From: Parabacteroides chinchillae
GTDB taxonomy: Bacteria > Bacteroidota > Bacteroidia > Bacteroidales > Tannerellaceae
Length of the DNA: 64,000 bases
Assembly: GCF_900108035.1 (NCBI RefSeq)
Contig: NZ_FNVS01000008.1
Location: forward strand, 62,001 to 126,000
Direction: 5' to 3'
Shown here: in pieces, positions 45,169 through 53,428 of the stretch
Numbering within the stretch: the first letter of the stretch is position 1
Layout: each line of letters begins with the position of its first letter
Made by a program: the position numbers and the translations under genes
The notes under the pieces: generated by a model
What the model saw: the letters and a program-made list of their open reading frames with translations, nothing else
Told to the model about the DNA's origin: nothing
Database searches by the model: none

Positions 45169-45987
45169 ATGAAAAAGACGATTGTTCTGGCTGCAATGGC
45201 AGCTTGTATGTTTGTAACAAATGTATTTGCACAGAAAATTAAAGGTAGCGATACTTGCCTGCCTGTTACACAGTCCGAAGCCGAAAACTTTATGAAAAAG
45301 AATAAAGGAGCCAGTATTACGGTAACCGGGGGAGGCTCCGGCGTGGGAATATCTGCTTTGCAGGAAGGAACTACAGATATTGCAATGGCGTCCCGTAAGA
45401 TAAAGTTCGACGAAAAGGTCAGAATGCAGAAGTCCGGTAAAACACCAAAAGAGGTGGTTATTGCTTACGATGCATTGGCTGTTGTGGTACATCCTTCTAA
45501 TAAAGTCTCTAATCTGACACGTGAACAACTGGAAGGTATCTTCACCGGAAAGATTAAAAACTGGAAAGAAGTAGGTGGGGCGGATATGAAAATAGTGGCT
45601 TATTCGCGTGAAACTTCTTCAGGAACATACGAGTTTTTTAAGGAAAGCGTGCTGAAGAATAAGAACTACATGAATGGGATATTAAGTATGCCTGCCACTG
45701 GTGCAATCATACAGAGTGTGAGCCAAACGAAAGGCGCCATTGGCTATGTTGGGCTTGCCTATCTGAATAAGGATGTTAAACCTATTCACGTGTCGTATGA
45801 TTCGGGGAAAACATTTACAGAGCCGTCTATGGCGAATGCAAAGAATAAAACTTATCCTGTTGTGCGTCCGCTCTTTTACTACTATGAAGTAAAGAATGAA
45901 GCTAACGTGAAACCCTTTATTGACTATGTGCTTTCTGCTGAAGGACAAGAGCTTGTTAAGAAGGTTGGATATATTCCGTTGAAATAA
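45169..45987 (+). CDS. pstS: Phosphate ABC transporter substrate-binding protein (PstS-like)
   Basis: 272 residues. A signal peptide (1 to about 22, ending VFA) is followed by a PBP-like domain with the phosphate-binding loops: KGSDT at the N-terminus, GGGSGVGISALQEGTTDIAMAS, and SRETSSGTYEFF. Expected role: high-affinity phosphate binding in the periplasm. No pstC, pstA, pstB or phoU follows; the next gene is unrelated, so it is an orphan here. Confidence 0.9.
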   Translation: MKKTIVLAAMAACMFVTNVFAQKIKGSDTCLPVTQSEAENFMKKNKGASITVTGGGSGVGISALQEGTTDIAMASRKIKFDEKVRMQKSGKTPKEVVIAYDALAVVVHPSNKVSNLTREQLEGIFTGKIKNWKEVGGADMKIVAYSRETSSGTYEFFKESVLKNKNYMNGILSMPATGAIIQSVSQTKGAIGYVGLAYLNKDVKPIHVSYDSGKTFTEPSMANAKNKTYPVVRPLFYYYEVKNEANVKPFIDYVLSAEGQELVKKVGYIPLK

Positions 45988-45996
45988 AAGAAAAAA

Positions 45997-46027
45997 AAAT
46001 GCACACCTTTGCCGGGTTTGTGCATTT
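45997..46027. terminator. Hairpin after pstS, T-run on the minus side
   Basis: AAATGCACA (45997-46005) pairs with TGTGCATTT (46019-46027). The A-run before it makes a long T tract only on the minus strand, so as a terminator it favours leftward transcription, although pstS is rightward. Confidence 0.5.
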
Positions 46028-46065
46028 ATATTGGTTTGTTTTGCACATATATTGGGATATTATTC

Positions 46066-46073
46066 TACCTTTG
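46066..46073 (+). promoter_or_regulatory. -7 promoter element for nitronate monooxygenase
   Basis: TACCTTTG, 28 bp before the ATG at 46101. Confidence 0.55.
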
Positions 46074-46100
46074 CGACCGTTATAAACAAACAACTATTTA

Positions 46101-47168
46101 ATGAAAGCATTGACAATCGGAGACCTAAAGGCTCGCATTCCTATTATCCAAGGAGGAATGGGCGTAGGTATCTCTCTTTCCGGCTTAGCCTCAGCCGTTG
46201 CAAATGAAGGTGGGATCGGTGTAATTTCCGCCGCCGGTCTCGGTCTTTTATATAAAAAATTATCTCCAAATTACACAGAAGCCGGTAATCTTGGCCTGGC
46301 CGAAGAAATCCGTAAAGCCCGCGAGAGGGCTAAAGGAATTATCGGCGTGAATGTCATGGTTGCTCTTTCCGATTTTGCAGAACTGGTAAAGACGAGTATT
46401 GCAGAGAAGGTAGACATCATATTCAGTGGTGCCGGATTACCTTTGGACTTGCCATCGTTTTTGAAGAAAGACAGTGTAACGAAACTGGTACCTATCGTAT
46501 CGAGTGCACGTGCCGTACGTATTATCTGCGAAAAATGGAAAAACAATTACGATTACCTGCCTGATGCAGTTGTCTTGGAAGGCCCAAAAGCCGGTGGACA
46601 TTTGGGATATAAGGAGAATCAGTTGGAAGACGAACATTTTTCGTTGGAAGAGTTGTTGCCGCAGGTAGTAGCTGAGGTTTCACACTTCGAACAGAAGTAT
46701 GACAAGAAGATCCCTGTAATTGCAGCGGGAGGCATTTACACGGGTGAAGACATTAAGCGCATGATAGACCTTGGAGCGTCAGGCGTACAGTTAGGAACAC
46801 GTTTTGTTACCACCAAGGAGTGTGATGCATCCGAGGCTTTCAAAGAAAGCTATATTCATGCTGAAGAGAAGGATATCGAGATCATTAAAAGCCCTGTTGG
46901 TATGCCGGGGCGGGCAATTCACTGCAATTTCCTGGAGAAGGTGAAGCAGGGAATAAAACAGCCGAAAGTATGTCCGTTTAATTGTATCAAGACTTGTGAT
47001 ATATCGCGTAGTCCTTATTGTATTGTGACGGCTTTGTATAATGCATTCAAAGGAAACTTCGAGAATGGTTATGCATTTGCAGGCAGTAATGCCTGGCGGG
47101 CAAGACGTATCATGTCTGTACGGGAAACGATTTCGGAATTAATAGACGAATGGAAATCTAAAATGTAA
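46101..47168 (+). CDS. Nitronate monooxygenase family flavoprotein
   Basis: 355-residue TIM-barrel FMN enzyme (2-nitropropane dioxygenase/NMO type). FMN-binding and catalytic motifs: IIQGGMGVGISLSGLASAV near the start, GPKAGGHLG with the catalytic His, and AAGGIYTGEDIKRMIDLGAS with VQLGTRFVTTKEC. A C-terminal Cys cluster (CPFNCIKTCDISRSPYC) is unusual for simple NMOs and occurs in the longer NMO/FabK-like subgroup. It oxidises alkyl nitronates or a related substrate; the true one is unknown. Confidence 0.9.
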   Translation: MKALTIGDLKARIPIIQGGMGVGISLSGLASAVANEGGIGVISAAGLGLLYKKLSPNYTEAGNLGLAEEIRKARERAKGIIGVNVMVALSDFAELVKTSIAEKVDIIFSGAGLPLDLPSFLKKDSVTKLVPIVSSARAVRIICEKWKNNYDYLPDAVVLEGPKAGGHLGYKENQLEDEHFSLEELLPQVVAEVSHFEQKYDKKIPVIAAGGIYTGEDIKRMIDLGASGVQLGTRFVTTKECDASEAFKESYIHAEEKDIEIIKSPVGMPGRAIHCNFLEKVKQGIKQPKVCPFNCIKTCDISRSPYCIVTALYNAFKGNFENGYAFAGSNAWRARRIMSVRETISELIDEWKSKM

Positions 47169-47170
47169 AT

Positions 47171-47207
47171 AAAAAACGCCGTTGGTAATCTGCCAACGGC
47201 GTTTTTT
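47171..47207. terminator. Bidirectional terminator between NMO and the LuxR-type gene
   Basis: A perfect 15-bp stem (47171-47185 with 47193-47207) around a CGCCGTTGG core has a 7-base loop, with six T on each strand. Confidence 0.95.
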
Positions 47208-47222
47208 GTTGATACTATATTA

Positions 47223-47825
47223 TTACTGTATATCTTTCAGTTCAACCAGCTTGTTAACGATAGCATAGATTGTTAAACCGCTGGCACTATGTATTTGTAG
47301 TTTGCGTGCTATATTGCGGCGATGGGTTATGACTGTATGTGTGGATAAGAATAGCCGGTCTGCAATTTCCCGGTTTGTCATCCCTTTTACCACACAAGTA
47401 ACAATTTCTTTCTCGCGGGTACTTAATGTCTGTTGTTCCTCATTCTCGGCATTGTCCGGGATTTCTTCGGCCAACAGGCGTTCCAGTTTGTGCTTTATTT
47501 CGTCTATACTGTCATAAAGGCCAAATTGGTCGTCGTAGGGACGTATCATTTGTGGATCGGTTGCACTGCATATTAAGGCGATACATTTTATTCCGGGGCA
47601 GGCACATCCGTCTTTGATAGACTGGAGTCCCGAATAACCGGGGAACACCGGATTTATAATCAATAACTCCGGTTTATGCATCCTTAAAGATTCCTGCAGG
47701 CTTTCCATGTTACATATCTCTATTATTTGAATATGAAAACCTTGCAGTTGCCGCAATACAGTTTCTAATCCACAACGGATAATTGTAGAAGGTTCTGCAA
47801 TAGCAATTTTAAAATTAAAGTTCAT
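47223..47825 (-). CDS. LuxR-type regulator with degenerate receiver domain
   Basis: 200 residues. The N-terminal half has the predicted receiver fold, but the acidic pocket is reduced to one Glu (IAIAEPS) and Asn58 stands where the phospho-acceptor Asp is expected (LLIINPVFPG). The C-terminal LuxR HTH is intact: LSTREKEIVTCVVKGMTNRE and IADRLFLSTHTVITHRRNI. It should therefore bind DNA but is unlikely to be switched by phosphorylation. It starts 1 bp after the hemerythrin stop and is co-transcribed with it, so the hemerythrin protein or its ligand may be the input. Confidence 0.9.
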   Translation of the reverse strand: MNFNFKIAIAEPSTIIRCGLETVLRQLQGFHIQIIEICNMESLQESLRMHKPELLIINPVFPGYSGLQSIKDGCACPGIKCIALICSATDPQMIRPYDDQFGLYDSIDEIKHKLERLLAEEIPDNAENEEQQTLSTREKEIVTCVVKGMTNREIADRLFLSTHTVITHRRNIARKLQIHSASGLTIYAIVNKLVELKDIQ

Positions 47826-47826
47826 G

Positions 47827-48522
47827 TTATGAATTTAATTGTTTTTCTAATGCCAGGATAGCTGGCACGAATAAATAATCTTCTACGTGATTATGGGCTG
47901 CTAAATCTTGTTCGGTAGAAAATATATCGAATAATACACTATTCAGCAGGTAACTGTCTTTTCCCGGATAATATTTGATCAGGATATTTTTCAATTCTGT
48001 TATTTTCATTTCTATCTGGTCATGCCGTTTTTTAAAGATAGAAATGTTATACTTAGGGTCTTTTTCTCCTTTCAGCAAATTACGGACATAGGGGAATACG
48101 TTTTTTTCTTCGTATGACATGTGTTTATTTACCTCTTCTGTATATCCGTCGAAGAATTGGCGGATAACAAATGCTACATCTTCCGGGCAATCTTGTATAG
48201 CGTCAACTAATTTACGACGGATGTGCGGAAGGCGGAAATTGAGAAAATAATCATGTGCGTTGTGTAAATAAACAATCAGTGATTCTATGGAGAGACATTT
48301 GTCGATATCTGTGATTAGTCCTTTTCTGTCTTCTACGAGGAAATTTACTACGGTTAAGAAAGTACAAGTATCCACCTTATTCTGCCGGCAAACATCTCCG
48401 ATATTTTTTTCTCCGAAACCGAGGGCAATGCCAAAACGACTCATAACGAGAACCATGGGATAGTTCTCGCAAATCAAATCGCTCATCTTATCAGTTTCTC
48501 TGTATTTTCCTTTTTTGTACAT
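47827..48522 (-). CDS. Hemerythrin-domain protein (ScdA/RIC-like)
   Basis: I chose the ATG at 48522 (MYKKGKYRETDKMSDL), giving 231 residues; a longer in-frame start at 48579 would lie upstream of the promoter -7 element and is rejected. The N-terminus (about 15-70) resembles the ScdA/DUF542 domain, with GFGEKNIGDVCRQNKVD and CTFLTVVNFL. The four-helix HHE domain supplies di-iron ligands: YLHNAHDYFLNFRLPHI, MSYEEKNVFPYV, KKRHDQIEMK and LAAHNHVEDYLFVPA. The family repairs iron-sulfur clusters after NO/oxidative stress or senses O2 or NO. Operon with the degenerate LuxR-type regulator. Confidence 0.88.
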   Translation of the reverse strand: MYKKGKYRETDKMSDLICENYPMVLVMSRFGIALGFGEKNIGDVCRQNKVDTCTFLTVVNFLVEDRKGLITDIDKCLSIESLIVYLHNAHDYFLNFRLPHIRRKLVDAIQDCPEDVAFVIRQFFDGYTEEVNKHMSYEEKNVFPYVRNLLKGEKDPKYNISIFKKRHDQIEMKITELKNILIKYYPGKDSYLLNSVLFDIFSTEQDLAAHNHVEDYLFVPAILALEKQLNS

Positions 48523-48554
48523 TATTTTTCTGTCTCTTTTGGGGGTTGAATAGT

Positions 48555-48562
48555 CAAAGATA
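48555..48562 (-). promoter_or_regulatory. -7 promoter element for hemerythrin-luxR operon
   Basis: A perfect TATCTTTG on the minus strand, 33 bp before the chosen start at 48522. It excludes the longer ORF start at 48579. Confidence 0.65.
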
Positions 48563-48792
48563 CAAAATATTATTCCCATTTCGCCATCATCGGGGAAAGT
48601 TAGATATATAAAATATTGAAAGAGGAACCGCTTCCTGTTGGCATCGGTTGTTATTTGCCGGACACGGGTGCACTGTTGATCATTCTCCTATGAACCCGTT
48701 TGCCGGGATTTATGCGTTAAAATCACTATTAATAGGTAACGGCGGAGTTTATTTACTCAGTTCTAGGTATTGTATCTCTTTCTAGGCGAGCT
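48563..48792. other. Non-coding region upstream of the small-RNA candidate
   Basis: No credible gene. TTTGCCGG occurs twice, 45 bp apart (48654 and 48699), with partly complementary ACGGGT/ACCCGT words between them. This is a weak structure that may belong to the 22-bp-period family but is too degraded to claim. Confidence 0.3.
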
Positions 48793-48800
48793 TATCTTTG
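48793..48800 (+). promoter_or_regulatory. -7 promoter element upstream of the small-RNA candidate
   Basis: Perfect TATCTTTG with a TTG about 19 bp upstream (48771-48773), the best-spaced -33/-7 pair in the window. No protein gene follows before the terminator at 48932-48969. Confidence 0.55.
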
Positions 48801-48806
48801 CAGTGT

Positions 48807-48969
48807 CAGATGAAAAGATGGCTATTAGTATAATCGCTATACCAGAACCTGTTGCTAATATTTAAAGTAAGCATATAAGATGATTAAACACCGTATGAAC
48901 AGAGGAGTTTTTTATTGGTTATCCTCTTCATAAAAAAGAAGTCTCCCTGTGAAGGAAGGCTTCTTTTTT
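48807..48969 (+). ncRNA. Candidate small RNA (about 160 nt) or leader-peptide transcript
   Basis: Bounded by the promoter at 48793 and a strong terminator ending at 48969. It contains a hairpin AGAGGA (48901-48906) / TCCTCT (48922-48927). Its only notable frame is 17 codons (48880-48933, MIKHRMNRGVFYWLSSS), which ends at the terminator. No known RNA family was recognised; the call rests only on promoter plus terminator without a gene. Confidence 0.4.
48932..48969 (+). terminator. Intrinsic terminator
   Basis: AAAAAAGAAG (48932-48941) pairs with CTTCTTTTTT (48960-48969); the T-run continues to G at 48970. Confidence 0.8.
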
Positions 48970-48983
48970 GTTAGAAAAAAACA

Positions 48984-48991
48984 TAGCTTTG
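48984..48991 (+). promoter_or_regulatory. -7 promoter element for the CDF transporter
   Basis: TAGCTTTG, 51 bp before the ATG at 49042, just after the terminator. Confidence 0.5.
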
Positions 48992-49041
48992 CATACGGTT
49001 GTTGTTAATAATAAAGGGGATTTATAAAATTAAATAAATAT

Positions 49042-49968
49042 ATGGCTATGGGGCATCATCACGAACATAATCATGACCACAATCATGAGATAACTTCACT
49101 CAACAAAGCTTTTGTTATAGGTATAAGCTTGAATCTCATATTTGTATTTGCTGAGTTCTTTGCAGGTTTCTGGTATAATTCATTAGGTTTGTTGTCCGAT
49201 GCAGGGCATAACCTGGGAGATGTTGCGAGCTTGATCCTTGCTATGTTGGCATTCCGGCTAGCCAGAGTGCATCCAACTTCCAGTTATACGTATGGATATA
49301 AAAAGAGTACGGTATTGGTTTCGTTACTTAATGCGGTTATTTTGTTAGTTGCTGTCGGTATCATTGTTACCGAGAGTATAGGAAAACTTATGCATCCCCG
49401 CCCGGTGGAGGGTGAGGCTATAGCCTGGGTTGCCGGTATTGGTGTTGTTATTAATGCTTTGACGGCCTGGCTTTTTATGAAAGATAAGGATAAAGACCTG
49501 AATGTAAAGGGGGCTTATTTGCATATGGCTGCCGATGCTTTGGTATCGGTTGGCGTTGTGGCTTCCGGTATTATTATCAGCTATACCGGCTGGTATGTGA
49601 TTGATCCGGTTATAGGATTACTGATTGCTGTTATTATAGTGTATTCTACGTGGGGGCTTTTGCGCGACAGTATCCGTCTTGCCTTGGATGGAGTTCCTCC
49701 GGGAATGGATATTAAAAAAATAGAAGCGATAATTTATGATGTATCCGGAGTAAAGAACGTACACCACCTGCATATCTGGCCGATAAGCACTACGGAAATA
49801 GCCCTGACCGGACATATACGTATTGAAGGTTCGGATTGTATGGAAAATATAAAGCATGAAATTAAGCATAGCCTGGCCGACAATGGCATTTCGCATGTTA
49901 CATTGGAGTTTGAAACATCGGGCAACAAATGTTGTGATTCTAATTGTGCATTAGTTGAAGATAAATAA
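49042..49968 (+). CDS. Cation diffusion facilitator (Zn2+-type) transporter
   Basis: 308 residues. A His-rich N-terminal tail (MAMGHHHEHNHDHNHE) precedes six membrane helices. The metal site is the HxxxD pair of helix 2 (SDAGHNLGD, H56/D60) and of helix 5 (LHMAADALVSVG), which together favour zinc. A cytoplasmic ferredoxin-like domain (VSGVKNVHHLHIWPIS) follows, with a CCDSNC motif near the end. It exports Zn2+ (or Co2+/Cd2+) in exchange for protons. Confidence 0.94.
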   Translation: MAMGHHHEHNHDHNHEITSLNKAFVIGISLNLIFVFAEFFAGFWYNSLGLLSDAGHNLGDVASLILAMLAFRLARVHPTSSYTYGYKKSTVLVSLLNAVILLVAVGIIVTESIGKLMHPRPVEGEAIAWVAGIGVVINALTAWLFMKDKDKDLNVKGAYLHMAADALVSVGVVASGIIISYTGWYVIDPVIGLLIAVIIVYSTWGLLRDSIRLALDGVPPGMDIKKIEAIIYDVSGVKNVHHLHIWPISTTEIALTGHIRIEGSDCMENIKHEIKHSLADNGISHVTLEFETSGNKCCDSNCALVEDK

Positions 49969-49988
49969 TGATAAGGATCATTTGAAAA

Positions 49989-50026
49989 AAACATCCCGAT
50001 GATTTTATAAAGTCATCGGGATGTTT
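49989..50026. terminator. Bidirectional terminator between CDF and GH20 genes
   Basis: A perfect 14-bp stem AAACATCCCGATGA / TCATCGGGATGTTT has a 10-base loop; on the minus side it is followed by seven T. Confidence 0.92.
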
Positions 50027-50032
50027 CTGAAT

Positions 50033-52360
50033 TTAGTCAATACCTATTTCGTCAACGAATAAGAAGGCATCGCTGCCGGCTCCACCGTGCCATGCAGGCA
50101 ATTTGCTGCTGTTGATAATAACTTCCACATAACGGGCTGTTACCGGTTCGAAAGTGATTTCCTGCGGATAGATACCATCCTTATCTTCTTTTGTCAGTTC
50201 GGGAATCTTTTTACTTGCCACTTCACGGAAGTTTGTTCCGTCATTGGAAACCTTTACCGTAACTCCGGCAGCGCCCATAATCCAGTCTCCTTTTACTACA
50301 TTTGTATTAAAGGTGACTTTGTTTATTTCGGCCGGTTCTTTCAGGTCGATCACGGCATCTACATCCTTTCCCTGAAAACCTAACCAATGGCCGGTCTTGT
50401 AGTTCTCATTGCCTGTCAGACCGTCTGCAAGTGCCGGAGCACCATTAAAAGAATAGCCTTTGCTTGGTTCTTCCTTCAGCGTGATAGGCTTCATGGTTGC
50501 TTTGTTGAAGTGGATTTGTTCATTGAAAATGCGGCTTTCCGTACCGTTCGGACGAATAACAATAGCTTTAAAGTCGGCATCCTTAGTTATCTGGATAGGT
50601 GCTTCATACTTCATGCTGCTGCTTGTTGGAGTACTACCGTCTAACGTGTAATAAATGGTACCTTCTCCCAGTTTAAGCAGGCTGATTTCTAAACTGCCCT
50701 TTTCTGTATTGGGGGTAAGTACGGCATTTACATCAAATATATGTTTGGCATAGTTGTAACCCAGGCGGTCATACAATTCCGTCATTCTTGCTACACGAGG
50801 CAGGAAGCTCTGGTAATCTTTCTTGGAAGGGTCAGTCCATTGTACTTCTGCCAATGCATCCATACGGGGCAGTACCATGTATTCTACCTGCGAGAAAGTA
50901 GGTATGTATTCTGTCCACAAGTTAGCCTGGGCTCCGATAATATATTTTTGTTCGTCGGGAGTAAGTTCGGCAGGAACAGGCTCAAACGAATATACTTTCT
51001 CTAAAGGAAGATATCCGCCAATGGCTTCAGGATCATTCTCCGTATCGGTAGACTGGTAATAATCAAAATAAACGAATGTGTTCGGAGCCATCACAACGTT
51101 GTGTTTCTGCTTGGCTGCTTCCACTCCTCCGGCCATGCCTCTCCAACTCATTACGGTGGCATTCGGAGCCAGGCCGCCTTCCAGTATTTCGTCCCAGCCG
51201 ATGATGTGGCGTCCTTTGCTTTCTACAAACTTTTCCATCCGTGAGATAACGTAGCTCTGAAGATATTCTTCCGCCGTATGTTTTTTATCTCCCTTGATTC
51301 CTTCGGCTTTGATGCGCGCCTGGCATTTCGGGCATTTTTCCCAACGGACTTTCGGACATTCATCGCCTCCCACATGTATATATTCGGAAGGGAACAGGTC
51401 TATTATTTCTGCTAGTACATCTTCGAGGAATTGCATAGACTGGTCGTTGCCGGCACAGATTACATCTTCGGATACACCCCATTGTTTCCATACTTCATAC
51501 GGGCCGCCCGTACAACCTAATTCGGGATAAGAAGCCAAAGCCGCCTGCTGGTGTCCCGGCATATCGATCTCAGGAATGATCGTAATGTAACGTTCTTGTG
51601 CATATTTTATAACGTCGCGTATTTGATCCTGCGTATAAAAGCCGCCATATTCCTGACCGTCATACTTGCCGGAATTGTGCCCGATCACAGTTTCCGAACG
51701 TTTCGAGCCTATTTCCGTCAGTTTAGGGTACTTTTTTATTTCAATACGCCATCCCTGATCATCTGTCAGATGCCAATGGAATGTATTTATATTATGCAGG
51801 GCCAATATGTCCAGATACTTCTTTACCGAATCTGCAGGGAAGAAATGACGACTTATATCCAGCATCATTCCACGATATTTGAAACGGGGATAGTCGTTGA
51901 TTGTAACGGCCGGGAGTTCGATATTCGCCCCTTTTGCCGTTGCCGGGATAGATTTGCGTAATGACTGAATGCCATAGAATACTCCGGCTTCGGTAGCTCC
52001 GGCAATCTCAATGCCATCTGCGGACACAACTAATTTATATCCTTCCAGATTCTGGATATTGCTATCTACAGATAAGTTGATTCCTTTGGACGTTGCTTGT
52101 GTCGTGGTGCGCAGCTCATAACCCGTAACTTCATTAATGTAAGCGGCAAGGAATTTGGCGTTTCGGGCCATGTTGTCATTTCCTTCCGGATAAACAATCC
52201 GGGTAGAGGGGGATAGCATGAAAGGTGTGCCGTCTGCTATTGTCACTTCTTGCGGCAAGGGTACGATTCCATAGTTGCCCTTCATCGTTTTGTTGTTTGA
52301 ACATGCCACCATGCCTGCGCATGATGCCAGTATCAATACATACTTGCTGAATTTGTTCAT
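50033..52360 (-). CDS. Beta-N-acetylhexosaminidase (GH20) lipoprotein
   Basis: 775 residues. Signal peptide with lipobox MVAC (Cys20). An N-terminal GH20b domain (about 30-150) precedes the catalytic TIM barrel (about 160-500), with FKYRGMMLDISRHF, HWHLTDDQGWRIE and the catalytic Asp333-Glu334 in HVGGDECPK. A chitobiase-like segment (YTLDGSTPTSSS) and a discoidin-like F5/8C domain complete the C-terminus. It releases terminal GlcNAc or GalNAc from host or microbial glycans at the cell surface. Array C lies immediately upstream and reaches the promoter region. Confidence 0.95.
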   Translation of the reverse strand: MNKFSKYVLILASCAGMVACSNNKTMKGNYGIVPLPQEVTIADGTPFMLSPSTRIVYPEGNDNMARNAKFLAAYINEVTGYELRTTTQATSKGINLSVDSNIQNLEGYKLVVSADGIEIAGATEAGVFYGIQSLRKSIPATAKGANIELPAVTINDYPRFKYRGMMLDISRHFFPADSVKKYLDILALHNINTFHWHLTDDQGWRIEIKKYPKLTEIGSKRSETVIGHNSGKYDGQEYGGFYTQDQIRDVIKYAQERYITIIPEIDMPGHQQAALASYPELGCTGGPYEVWKQWGVSEDVICAGNDQSMQFLEDVLAEIIDLFPSEYIHVGGDECPKVRWEKCPKCQARIKAEGIKGDKKHTAEEYLQSYVISRMEKFVESKGRHIIGWDEILEGGLAPNATVMSWRGMAGGVEAAKQKHNVVMAPNTFVYFDYYQSTDTENDPEAIGGYLPLEKVYSFEPVPAELTPDEQKYIIGAQANLWTEYIPTFSQVEYMVLPRMDALAEVQWTDPSKKDYQSFLPRVARMTELYDRLGYNYAKHIFDVNAVLTPNTEKGSLEISLLKLGEGTIYYTLDGSTPTSSSMKYEAPIQITKDADFKAIVIRPNGTESRIFNEQIHFNKATMKPITLKEEPSKGYSFNGAPALADGLTGNENYKTGHWLGFQGKDVDAVIDLKEPAEINKVTFNTNVVKGDWIMGAAGVTVKVSNDGTNFREVASKKIPELTKEDKDGIYPQEITFEPVTARYVEVIINSSKLPAWHGGAGSDAFLFVDEIGID

Positions 52361-52394
52361 GTGTTTATATTGTTTAGTTTAAGAAATGTGAGGA

Positions 52395-52402
52395 CAAACT
52401 TA
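52395..52402 (-). promoter_or_regulatory. -7 promoter element for the GH20 gene
   Basis: TAAGTTTG on the minus strand, 35 bp before the start at 52360. The first unit of array C begins 14 bp upstream, where -33 contacts would fall. Confidence 0.5.
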
Positions 52403-52415
52403 CTAAAAAACCTTC

Positions 52416-52590
52416 GGATTTCCTACAGAGGTATCACCGGAGCTCCGGCGAAGGTTCCGTAGGGCTGCAAAATGGTTGCCGTTGTTCCTGTAATGGTTTC
52501 GTAGGCCTACAAAACGATGCCAGCCGTTCCGGCAGTGCCTCCGTAGGGATACAAACCCTTCGCAGCCGCTCCGGTGATGCTTTTGTAGGG
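52416..52590. repeat. 42-bp-period repeat array (array C)
   Basis: The anchor word GTAGG occurs at 52459, 52501, 52543 and 52585, exactly 42 bp apart, in the context CGTAGGGnTACAAA. The second half of each unit carries a CCGTTCCGG-type core. A more degraded unit precedes them from about 52416. Individual units are semi-palindromic, e.g. GTAGGCCTAC (52501-52510) and CCGGAGCTCCGG (52437-52448). The array fills most of the 233-bp gap between the MBL hydrolase stop and the GH20 start. Confidence 0.8.
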
Positions 52591-52593
52591 GTT

Positions 52594-53415
52594 TTACACC
52601 GGGACAGCTTTGAAAAAGCTGCCTACTGCGCGGACAAGTGCCATTTTTAGGTAGGCGTCATGACAGAAGACCAGGGTTTGTCCTTCATCGGCTGCTTCTT
52701 TAAGCATCCGTACTTTTTCGTTATAAGAAATAACAGGATATGTATCATAGGCGGATATCCATTCCGGCGATACGTTGGCGGCAAGCGGGATGACATCTCC
52801 TGCAAAAACCACCTTCCGCTCCGGTGTTTGGATATAGGGTACTAATTGTCCCGGCGTATGCCCGTTGTAAATACGAAGTTCTATATCCGGACAAAGGAAA
52901 GTATCGTTGTCTACCAACCGGAGCAATCCGGCCTCCTCTACTGCCTGCATGTTTTCTGCGAAGTAAGAATCTTTTTCCAAAGCGTTAGGATGGCAGAAGT
53001 TGTTCCATTGGGAGTGGCTTACCCAATGGGTGGCATTAGGGAAGGCAACAATGAGTTGCCCGTTTGCATTATCCTTAAGAGTTGCATAGCCGCAATGATC
53101 AAAGTGCAGATGGGTAAGCACCACATCCGTTATTTGCCCGCGGCTATATCCCAACTGTTCCAGTTCGTCGTTTAAATCTTTTAAATTGAAAAACTGATAA
53201 TAGCTGAGTTGTTTTAAATGCTTATTTCCTGCTCCGGTATCGATTAAAATAACCCGGCCGTCGTCTGTTGTAACCAGGGCGCTTCGCATAGCTAGTATGC
53301 ACCCGTTTGTTTCATTGCTGGGATAACGGCGTTGCCAAGCTGTTTTAGGAATTGCTCCGAACATGGCGCCGCCGTCTGCATAGAAATACCCCGTATCTAT
53401 AAGATGGACATCCAT
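52594..53415 (-). CDS. Metallo-beta-lactamase-fold hydrolase
   Basis: 273 residues. The zinc motif HLHFDH (102-107) is preceded by VILIDTGAGN and followed by THWVSHSQW, YNGHTPGQLVPYI (His) and VFAGDVIPLAANVSP (Asp), then FCHD at the C-terminus. The layout resembles quorum-quenching lactonase/MBL hydrolases, but the substrate cannot be told. The porin gene precedes it by 13 bp on the same strand, so they form a two-gene operon. Confidence 0.93.
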   Translation of the reverse strand: MDVHLIDTGYFYADGGAMFGAIPKTAWQRRYPSNETNGCILAMRSALVTTDDGRVILIDTGAGNKHLKQLSYYQFFNLKDLNDELEQLGYSRGQITDVVLTHLHFDHCGYATLKDNANGQLIVAFPNATHWVSHSQWNNFCHPNALEKDSYFAENMQAVEEAGLLRLVDNDTFLCPDIELRIYNGHTPGQLVPYIQTPERKVVFAGDVIPLAANVSPEWISAYDTYPVISYNEKVRMLKEAADEGQTLVFCHDAYLKMALVRAVGSFFKAVPV

Positions 53416-53428
53416 ATGTTGTGTTTAT

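Noticed and set aside
48523-48579. Longer N-terminus for the hemerythrin protein
   Set aside because: The extra 19 codons read through the perfect TATCTTTG promoter element, so they should not be in the transcript.
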